A DNA stretch of 64,000 nt from Solicoccozyma terricola. Lineage: Eukaryota; Basidiomycota; Tremellomycetes; Filobasidiales; Piskurozymaceae. A program made the translations under genes and the position numbers. Under the pieces are notes generated by a model, which searched no databases, was not told the DNA's origin, and saw nothing but the letters and a program-made list of their open reading frames with translations. Positions 54,624 to 64,000 of this stretch are shown here, piece by piece. The DNA lies in the NCBI GenBank assembly GCA_001600875.1, contig BCLD01000004.1:942553-1006552 (forward strand). Reading direction: 5' to 3'. Within the stretch, counting starts at the first letter, position 1. The number at the start of each line of letters is the position of its first letter.

Positions 54624-55370
54624 GGTGCGACTGTCCTGTCACGAAAGAGGTGGCGGTGGTTGTGATTGCATGTGGCCTGCCTGCTGTATTCGTCTATCCT
54701 CGTCTAGACGAGTTCGTCTAATCCTGTCTTGGCTGCTCGTTGAGCTGGTGACGAATACGGGCGATGGAGGACAGCGGACATCCCTGACCCACCTGTTGCC
54801 CCCCTGATGTCCGTGTGGGGCCCCATTCCCTCCTCTCCCCCCTGTTTCCGCCCAAGTCACGTGTGTCCATCTCCTGCGACGCGCCCGGTTGCTCAACGGG
54901 ACACTGAGGCTGTGTTCATACACTGGGACAGGCAACCAGTTCAACGGAAAACCATCGACCCACTATCTGCGCCAGTAGGTAACGTAGGTATACACGCCAT
55001 CGTCGTGTCATCTTCCACCCCCATTCAATCGTCCAGGGGCCTTTTCCGCTTTTTTTTTGGAACGACACACGACGATCCGCGAGGGGGGACTTGTGTCAGC
55101 GGATTCATCGACGTTGGTTTGAAGCGGCTGGGGGGTGGATTTTTCTTTTTTTTTTTCGCGATCGTGTTGGATTATCCAACGATCGTATGCTCACGAGGAG
55201 TATATTGAAGACCGACGGACTGTCACGACTTGGATAGAACGGAAACGAAAAAAAGCCCAATCCATCTGGAAAACAAATTATTTTGATCAAAAAGTCGACA
55301 CCACGAAACATCACCTTCTTCGCTTGACCGTTTGATTTCCACGACAATTTCAACTCTTCATTTCCTCACC
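54624..55370. promoter_or_regulatory. Divergent promoter Sea3/chitin synthase
   Basis: 747 bp with CACGTG at 54858-54863, T runs (55051-55060, 55141-55158) and a pyrimidine-rich leader before the chitin synthase ATG. No gene seen. Confidence 0.5.
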
Positions 55371-58300
55371 ATGTCTCGACAAATCCACACCCGCTCCGGC
55401 TCTGCGAATTCCGGGTTCAACGTCGATCAAATGATAGCTACAGCCACAGCTACCGCCTCTAAATCCGGTTCCCGTTTCGAAAGTATAGATGACCTAACGT
55501 ACGTTCTCCCCCCCCCCCCCCCCCCTTCTTTCTCTCTTTTCCTGATACACCTCTGCCCCTAATATTGTACTCCACTCTTTTTTGAACAAACTATAACAGA
55601 TCCTTACCATCAATCGGAATTGATACACTCCTAGCTTCACTCCGCGAACGATACCTTTCATCTAAATCTTACACTTATCTATCTCCACAATCAATAATCA
55701 GTGTGAATCCATATAAAGCCACTCCTTTGGATATTTCTAGTTTTGAAAGATGGAAGGCAGAGTGGTTTGGAGGTGGAGGTGGTGATGGGAAAAATGGGAA
55801 GAAGTTGGAGCCGCATGTTTTCGGATTAGCCTTGGGGGTTTATTATCATATGAGGAGGACGGGACAGGATCAGAGTGTAATTACTACGTGAGTGCTTTCA
55901 TGTTGTCTGGTTTTAGGGGTTAGTAATGACGCTGACGATATGGCGTCTGGGGGATTTGGGACATGCAGTGGGGAATCTGGATCGGGAAAATCGGAATGTA
56001 GAAGATTGGCGATAAAGATGATTGTTGATCTAAGCGTTGGTGCACCCGGGAAAAAGGGAGGGAAATTAGGTGGTCAGATTGTAAATGCCGAGGTGGGTGG
56101 TTGGAATATTTTTTGTTTTTGGATAATTTCTTTCAGGGAGAAGAATAGGAACTGAGTCTTTTAAAACCCCACATATGTGACGTGTGGTGGTTAGTACATC
56201 CTCGAGTCGTTCGGTAACGCTTTGACACATCAGAACCCTAACGCTTCTAGGTTTGGTAAATATACCGAATTGCAATTCACAGATCGTGGTCGACTCGCAG
56301 GTGCCAAGACGTTGACATACTACCTCGAGAAAACCCGCGTCGCACATCCAACATCTGGAGAGAGGAATTTCCACGTATTCTACTATCTAGTCGCTGGTGC
56401 ATCAGCAGAGGAGCGACAACATCTTCAACTTGGAGACGCGAGTGCGTATCGGTATCTCGGAAGTCGTTTTGGATACGGTGGTGGTGGGCATTTAATCAAA
56501 CATCCGGCTGGAGGTCCAACTGTTTCACCAGAGGATGCAACGAGGTTTGAGCAATTGAAAATGGCGTTCAAGATGGTCGGTCTCTCGAAGAGATTGGTAG
56601 CGCAGGTTTGCCAATTGGTCGCTGCGATCTTACATCTCGGCAATATCGACTTTGTACACGACAAAGGAAGAAACGAGGACGCAGCGGTGGTTAGGAATCT
56701 CGATGTCCTTCATGTCGTATCAGAGTTCCTCGGCGTTCACGCCAGCGCTCTAGAAAACGTCTTCTCGTATCGTTCAACCATGATCAAGAAGGAACTGTGT
56801 ACCGTGTTTTGCGATATCGAAGCGGCGGAAAGAAATCGAGATGAATTGGCCGTCACACTTTACTCCCTACTCTTCGCGTGGTTGGGCGAACATATGAATC
56901 AGAAACTCTGCAAGGACGATTTCGCAAGCTATATTTGTCTACTCGACCTACCTGGATCGCAGAACATCGGTGGTGGTTCGGCATCAAGAGGCAACTCCCT
57001 CGATCAATTCGCAGTCAACTACGCAAACGAGAAATTACATGCATGGACGTTGAGTCGTGCCTTTGGAGGTCGGGCTGATGAGATGGACAAGGAGGGATTA
57101 GGCCACCTGGTCCCCCGTATTCCCTTCTACGACAACTCGGAATGCCTTCGACTGTTCGATAACCAACCGGGTGGTCTCATCGATATCGTGGATGATCAGA
57201 CGAGAAGAGCGCCGAAGAAAAACGAACAATCCATGGTAGAAGCTTTCGCAAAGAGATGGAACAACCACACCTCGTTCCAAGTCGGAGGACTGGATCGGAC
57301 CGGGTTTCCCACATTCACCGTCCAGCATTACACCGGCCCTGTTACGTACTCCAGCGAGTCCTTCCTTGAAAAGGACGCCGATGCCATCAACCCGGACTTT
57401 GTGTCCCTACTCAAGGGCAATGGTCGTCTAGCAGTACCAGGAAAGCGAGGAGCAAGTCCTTCTGCCGCGGGTGATGGCACCGGTTCGAGCAATCCTTTTA
57501 TCCAAGGTCTTTTCACAAATCGCTCGATCGCCACTCAAGCACATCCTAACGACGACCAAACCATCGTCGCCGCTCAACAATCTGTCAAGCCACTCCGAAA
57601 ACCATCCGTCCGGCGCAAGACAACACGCCGAGGCGGCCGGCTTGCTCCTGTCGGCGAAGAAGCGGGCAACCAGGAAAGTTCCGACGAACAAGATGAGACA
57701 CCAACCAAGGGCAAACTTTGCGTCATGGGTGAATTCCGGTCGGCCATGGACATGCTCTTCCAAGCGATGGACGAGACCCAACCTTGGTACATCTTCTGTC
57801 TAAATCCGAATGACACTCAGCTACCGAATCAGGTCGAGACACGCCACCTGAAGGCACAGATCAAGTCGTTGGGGCTCGCGGAAATCGCCAAGAATTGGCG
57901 GAATACGTACGAGGTTTCCTTTACGCACGATGAGGGATGCGAAAGGTATGCCACGCTAGGTCTCTTCGACGAATCACATCAGACGAACGGGCAGCCTTTG
58001 GAAGCGATGCGAGATCTTGCTAGATCTATGCAGTGGACGGACCATGACATGGCCATTGGGAAGTCGATGGTAAGCATCTTTTTCAAATATTACAGCTCTC
58101 ACGCTGACTTTTGGACTCTCATTCACAGGTCTATCTATCCCACGGCGCCTTCCACGCTCTCGAGGATCAACTCCGAGCCGAAGAAGGCCCCGACGACCTC
58201 GGCCGGCCACATGGTTCCATGGAAATGATGTCCATCCCGGCGAACGCAGACGATCCATTCTCACCATACCGATCCCATATTGCGGCAGCTACATCGCCCG

Positions 58301-61300
58301 GACTTGGCAACGGCAATCCGTTCGGCAACAATATGTCCCAGGCAGCTCTGCCACTAGTACAACATGCACAAGGTTTCCGCGACGGCCCTTCGGACGAAGA
58401 GGACGGTGGGGGATACGATGATCGTAAGACCCTCAGCAAAGACGAGCGCAACACCAGTCAATATATCGATTCCATGTCCAACCTTGGCACGGAGGCCTAT
58501 GCGCCGTCTCGCAATATGTTTCAGAATCTGGAACAAAAGGGTGAAGTCGATTATGACGACAAGAATGATCTACCCGCCCATCCCGTTGCAGGAGAGACCG
58601 TCGAGGAGGTCAAAGAGTCTGCGAACAGACGCCGTTGGGTCGCTTTGTGCTGGGTACTCACCTGGTGGATTCCCAACTTCATCCTCAGACTGTTCGGTCG
58701 CCTCAAGCGGCCCGACATCAGGCAGGCCTGGCGAGAGAAGCTCACCATCAACCTGATCATCTGGTTCATCTGCGGTTGTACCGTCTTTGTCATTGCCATT
58801 CTCGGTAACCTCATCTGCCCGAGGGAATACGTATATAGCACGGGGGAGCTCGCAGACCACAGCTATAACAGCCAACCCACTAATGCGTTTGTCGCCATCC
58901 GAGGAGAGGTGAGTTCCAAGCGCACTTGCGGTGTACATTTTCCCTGACGGAGCTATGGCAAACAGGTCTTCGACATGTCTTCATTCGCTTCCAGCCATTT
59001 GACTGCCGTGCCAGTCGTCCCCATCAAGTCAATTATGAAGTACGCGGGCACAGATGCATCCAATATCTTCCCGGTACAGGTTAGCGCCTTATGTGACGGC
59101 GTTGATGGCGCAGTCAGTCCGTGGGTGACTCTTGACTCAACGAACACGTCGGATGCGAACATGAATTACCACGATTTCCGCGCCTTCACCAACGACTCGC
59201 GTCCGGATTGGTACTACGAGCAGATGGTCTACCTGCGATGGAACTATCGAGTGGGCTTCGTCGGGTATACGCCATCGGAGGTCAAGAGTATGGCTTCAGC
59301 TGGACGAGCTGTCGGTATCATCGACAATCTTGTCTACGAGCTCACCACATACATATCGCAAGGCGGCGGAGGATTTAAGGCGCCGCCTGGTTACAACGTG
59401 GATCCCTCGACCTCGAGGACGTTCATGTCCGATCAAGTGGTGTCTGTCTTCAAGACAAACTCAGGGCAAGACGTTACCAACTTGATAGATAGTCTGAGTT
59501 CCACGATCGGATCCGATGTCGTTAGTAGACAAAAGACTTGTCTGCGGAACCTCTTCATCATCGGCAAGATTGACAACCGCAATTCAGTTCAATGCCAGTT
59601 TTCCAAATACATTCTTCTTGCGCTCTCAGTCATAATGGTCTCCATCATCGGTTTCAAATTCTTGGCCGCTCTTCACTTTGGTAGCGCAAGGGCACCGGAG
59701 GACCACGATAAATTCGTCGTCTGTCAAGTTCCCTGCTACACGGAGGGTGAGGACTCACTGCGCAAGACGATTGACTCCCTCGCTCGGCTCAAGTATGACG
59801 ATAAGCGCAAGTTGCTATTGATCATTTGTGACGGCAACATCGTTGGATCTGGTAATGATCGTCCAACTCCTCGTATCGTGCTTGATATCCTCGGCGTCGA
59901 TCCCAATCTCGAGCCGGAGCCTCTGTCCTTTTTGTCTTTAGGAGAGGGTGCCAAACAACACAACATGGGCAAGATCTATTCTGGGCTTTACGAATGTTCC
60001 GGTCACGTTGTGCCATACTTGGTCCTGGTCAAAGTAGGCAAGCCCAGCGAGAGGCAACGACCTGGAAACAGAGGAAAGCGTGATTCGCAGATGGTATTGA
60101 TGCACTTCCTGAACAAGGTGAGTCTTGTCGAGTGCGATGACCCTATGCGACACCTTGAACTCATGAGTATCTGCAGGTCCACTTCGACTTGCCCATGAGT
60201 CCTCTTGAATTGGAAATGTATCACCAGATCAAGAACGTCATCGGCGTGAATCCCACGTTTTACGAGTACATATTTATGGTGGATGCCGACACTACGGTAG
60301 AGGAAATGTCATTGAATAGGCTGGTTTCTGCGTGAGTGTCGTACGAAAGTGGGACTCGGTCGCGAACTTTGCTAAGCGACGTGGCGCAGGATGATGCATG
60401 ACAAGAAGATTATCGGAGTCTGCGGTGAAACGGAGCTTGCCAACGCCAAGCAGTCGTTGGTCACCATGATGCAGGTGAGTTAATGCAACCCAAAGGCCGT
60501 CTTGGCGATTCCCCTGATCATGCGTCCTTCAGGTCTACGAGTATTTCATCTCCCATCATCTCGCCAAGGCATTCGAATCGCTGTTTGGCTCGATTACCTG
60601 TCTACCCGGTTGTTTCTCAATGTACCGCCTGCGTACACCTGACAGCCACAAACCGCTCTTTATCAGCCCTCAAGTTATCGAGGACTATTCGGAGAACCGA
60701 GTCGATACCCTGCACATGAAGAATCTTCTACATCTAGGAGAGGATCGATACCTCACGACGTTGATCCTCAAGCACTTCCCATCTTACAAGACCAAGTTTG
60801 TACGAGATGCTCACGCGTATACTGTGGCTCCGGATGAATGGCGTGTGCTCCTCTCGCAACGACGTCGATGGATCAACTCGACCGTTCACAACTTGTCCGA
60901 ATTGGTGTTCCTCGATCGATTGTGCGGATTTTGCTGTTTCTCCATGCGATTCGTGGTATTTATCGATCTGCTATCGACTGTCGTTGCGCCGGTAACGGTG
61001 GCGTATGTGAGTGCCTCACGAAATCTGGAAAGAGGGGATTTCCTGCTAATGTCGCGTTATATTGTCCAGATCGGCTACCTGATTTACCTGGTTGTAGTAG
61101 ACCACGCTACCATTCCAACACTGTCCATCATCATGCTTGCCGCAATTTATGGTCTCCAAGCCTTGATTTTCATCTTCCGCATGAGATGGGATATGCTTGC
61201 TTGGATGATCTGTGAGTGATGACGCTTCAGCCATTCCTGACGGCTTGCTGATGTTCGGGCTGTCCTTCCTTTTCAGTCTACATCCTCGCCATCCCAGCCT

Positions 61301-62280
61301 TCAGTTTCTTCCTTCCGCTTTACTCGTTCTGGAAGATGGACGATTTCAGTTGGGGTTCCACTAGATTGGTCATGAATGAGAGTGGTCAGAAGATCGTCAT
61401 TCATGTGAGCTGCAGTTGCTGTTTCTGTCATTGGCATATCGCGGAGATCCAGCAGCTGAATCTTTCCTGATTGATCATTGCAGGACGAAGGCAAATTTGA
61501 CCCTCGGTCGATACCGCTGAAGAGTTGGAACGAGTATGAGTGAGTTTTCGGGAAAAAAAAACAAAAAAAAACAGTCAACTTGTGGTTGAGCTCCGTCTGA
61601 TCTCCCTTTCTCCACCAAACAGAAACGAACTGTGGGACAACGAGAGTAACAAATCACTTGGAAGTTGGGTACCGCCAGTAGAGAAGGCACCATATGCGGA
61701 TTCACGTAATCAATCAATCTACGGTCGGGAAACAATCTACGACCCCTATGATGGTGGTCGATCTGGCCGTGGTCAATCCCCTGCTCATTCCTACGCGGAC
61801 GGTCGAAGTTACGCTCGATCAGCCTCAGGTCAAGTCTACCCTCAATCTAGGAATTCTCATTATGCAGAGGGCTCAATCGTCGATGGTGGTCGGGTGTCAG
61901 CGCACGAACCGGCGATTAGGGGCTCACAATATGGTGGTGGTTCACAATACACCGGATTGGGAGATGGACAACTCCGTCCTGAGATGCAACAACAACCTAG
62001 AGAATTCACATCCAGACCTTCGACGTTACATCAAGTTCAACCACCTTCTTCTACCTTCCTGCCAGAGTACTCACCGATGGCTCCGCTTCATCTCAGTGCC
62101 GCTGAGATCTCCGAGGCGACGTTGGAGGAGGCCATCAAGCGGATTTGTGCGACTGCAGACCTCGAGTCTTTGACCAAAAAGGGAGTTCGAAAACAGCTCG
62201 AACAGCAGTTCGGAGTCAGTTTCAATGAGAGGAAGGAAACAATCAATATGTTGATCGAGAGGATTCTGACGACGGGGTGA
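55371..62280 (+). CDS. CHS5: Chitin synthase with N-terminal myosin motor domain (CHS5 type)
   Basis: Membrane enzyme that polymerises UDP-GlcNAc into wall chitin, of the fungal class V/VII group with a myosin-like motor. The start gives [17 protein letters not shown]. Motor: [17 protein letters not shown]-loop GESGSGKSE (joined at an intron near 55968), then [28 protein letters not shown], and [23 protein letters not shown] near the converter end. Next: a polar linker, membrane segments near 58680 and 58750, a cytochrome-b5-like stretch, TM near 59610, then the synthase core: [58 protein letters not shown] and [12 protein letters not shown] (catalytic motifs intact), further TM segments to 61330, and a C-terminal DEK_C domain ([22 protein letters not shown] to [10 protein letters not shown]). 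About 2,000 residues. An 18-base C run (55508-55525) lies in intron 1. Confidence 0.93.
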
Positions 62281-62975
62281 CGGAATGGTGAGTGACAGTT
62301 TTCGTTGAATATCTGCGGAGATTCGACCAAACCTGCTGACAACCTGGGGCATTTTTTAACTTTGTCCAGGACGATATTTGCTTGACGATAGGATTCTCGA
62401 ATAGACGGCCGACACCATGAACTTTCCCCACTATCCCCCTTCCTCCCTTGACACTCCTGCATGATCCAACACGACCTGTAATCATGATGCCCCCCCATTC
62501 CTTTCCTCTCGATGACATGGATATTGTTTTGAACCTTGTGCCTTGTGCCGTTAACTTGAAGTCTTCCAGTGGCAAATTGACGCCAACTGGAAGCGGGGAC
62601 TGGACGGAGCGCGTGGCTGAAGCTGGAGTGAGACCTCGGATTGCTGCGATGTAGATCCCCCGTCGGAGGTGGTGAAGGTGGATGGAGGAGTTGGTATCGT
62701 GAGTGCTGTGTTTATACACTCTGGATGCTGGATGATTCGCAGCCAACGTCTGCTGAAAATGACGAGCGGGGAACTCGAAAGTCGGAAGCGGACCTTTCCC
62801 AACCTACGAAGACACAAACGACGGGTTGGACCGGTCCAACATCCAATTAAACTGCATACATCGACGGTGAAGCTACGGGACTAATGGAACGTGTATACGA
62901 GCAGGGAACAAACTCCCCGTCGTCGATAATGTTCAATCAAACAAAGGAGTAGGGATTTTTTGAAATGCGTAGGAT
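62281..62975. other. Chitin synthase 3' flank, nothing recognised
   Basis: Probably the 3' UTR (an intron-like GTGAGT at 62287 to TTGTCCAG at about 62370 suggests it is spliced) and spacer. Open frames here show no family resemblance. Confidence 0.45.
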
Positions 62976-63406
62976 CATCTCCTAACTCTTCGTCTATCCG
63001 ACGCAGTTGCAGACGACGAAGGACGGAAAATGACAAGCTGATCTTATAGAATCACTTTTAAACTGCAGCTTTCCCAAAACCCCCCGCTCAGTCCGACCCG
63101 TCTATTCAACCCTTTCCTGGCAGAAACTACCCCGCTATACCTTACCGTGATCAAGTACTGAAAGGTGCGACCCGGCTTTCCATCAATCACACACTTCGTG
63201 TCAATATACAGCTCTCTGTTTCCCCCGGACATATCGACATTCTTAGGTGATCCTGGGATCCGAAGCGGCTGTTGGAGCAGGGAGAAATGATTATCAATCG
63301 TTGACGTGAGCAGAGTCGATCGCTGAGTGATGGTGAGTACGCGGGAAAGAAGGAAGGGAGGGGGATTGAAATGATCGTGAGCGGTGGCGATGGTATGAAG
63401 GGACAT
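62976..63406 (-). CDS. Unrecognised small candidate gene (weak)
   Basis: Possible two-exon gene. The start at 63404-63406 gives MSLHTIATAHDHFNPPPF and continues through YIDTKCVIDGKPGRTFQYLIT to a good GTAAGG donor at 63145; CAG at about 63039 rejoins LVIFRPSSSATASDRRRVRR and a stop near 62976. The joined frame is about 107 residues with a basic tail. No family is recognised. Support is only an open frame plus a strong donor; it may be non-coding or part of a longer gene. Confidence 0.25.
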
Positions 63407-64000
63407 GATAATGGTTAGCTGAGTGATTGTAGAAGGGTAATGATGGTGAAGTAGACGAATGGGAGGTTTGATGAGTGGATATATAAGGACGAGCGCTCTG
63501 GGATGATGTAGTAGAATCCATGTACCTAGATTTGACCGGAATACGTATGAGATTTTCAAAAAAAGAGTTCGAAGACGCACTAGCGGACTGGTGATCAGCA
63601 GATCGATTGGACTGTGCGATGAACTACAAGCCATGAACACCGATGCGGGAGAAGCATTCGCGTATCATGATGTGGTTATATAGGTGTCAGTCAGTGGAGG
63701 ACCTGCCAGATTCAGACGGAACAAACGGAATTGTTGGTCAGGTCATAAGCGGGTTAGGAATTTTGGACGAGATTTCGGGTGAGGAAGGGGTGATGGATGG
63801 GGCTTGAGGATTGGAGTGCACAGTGGTGAGCGTACGACAGGGTGCTTGTAGGCCGTCCCCACCAGCTACGTCACCCTGTCGCTGTCTACTGCTTGCTGAG
63901 TGGGAGTGCCATCCATCCCGACCCCCCGCCGGCTTCCACTTGCCAATCGTTGCACGCGCGCCACAACGAAACAAGAGGCGAAAAGTGATTCCCTTTGGAC
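63407..64000. other. Right-hand end, nothing recognised
   Basis: About 590 bp with no convincing gene, repeat or RNA. Likely promoter or spacer toward a gene outside the window. Confidence 0.4.

Noticed and set aside
63738..63974. Minus-strand frame at the right edge as a gene start
   Set aside because: No homology, no clear splice sites, composition not coding-like.
1..64000. tRNA, rRNA or snoRNA genes
   Set aside because: No convincing A/B boxes, cloverleaf or C/D-H/ACA pattern was found by eye; a covariance-model scan would be needed to exclude intronic snoRNAs.

Overview
The window is nuclear DNA from a basidiomycete fungus, most likely a tremellomycete yeast of the Cryptococcus/Kwoniella kind. 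This is inferred from gene content and architecture: almost every gene is cut by many short introns (about 50-100 bp) with GT-AG ends and CTRA-type branch sites, genes are tightly packed on both strands, proteins carry long Ser/Pro/Thr-rich tracts, and a chitin synthase with an N-terminal myosin motor is present. No bacterial, viral or transposon genes are seen. One assembly gap (204 N) lies at 25248-25451, next to long poly-G.

Layout: MYO2-type class V myosin (-, 89-6190); a tiny spliced membrane-protein gene (-, 7365-7828); HAK/KUP potassium transporter (-, 8381-11550); Ser-rich protein with a split alpha-crystallin (Hsp20-like) domain (+, 12861-15637); Mus7/MMS22 replication-repair protein (+, 15908-22163); DCC1 cohesion factor (-, 22698-24698); BAG-domain co-chaperone (+, 25662-28439); ERCC6L2-like SNF2 ATPase (-, 28621-34998); FEN1 flap endonuclease (+, 35228-38541); POP7/Rpp20 RNase P/MRP subunit (+, 38778-39858); tubulin cofactor C (-, 39936-41351); CHMP7-like ESCRT-III protein (+, 41493-43460); Rad9/Crb2/53BP1-type BRCT checkpoint adaptor (-, 43636-46937); WDR59/Sea3 GATOR2 subunit (-, 47232-54623); myosin-motor chitin synthase, CHS5 type (+, 55371-62280); and a poorly supported small candidate gene (-, 62976-63406).

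Two themes stand out. Five of the genes serve genome maintenance (MMS22, DCC1, ERCC6L2, FEN1, Rad9/Crb2). Three of these (MMS22, DCC1, FEN1) share a promoter layout: an ACGCGT (MCB/MBF-type) box 84-104 bp before the ATG, followed by a CATCC-rich leader. Two further genes, the class V myosin and the motor chitin synthase, belong to polarised secretion and wall growth. Splicing is unusual in places: MMS22 appears to use two GC-AG introns that GT-only gene callers would misread as stops, and one FEN1 exon lies in low-complexity sequence with no visible acceptor and an in-frame stop. Exon boundaries were worked out by hand from reading frame, family conservation and splice signals. Gene ends are firmer than each internal junction.
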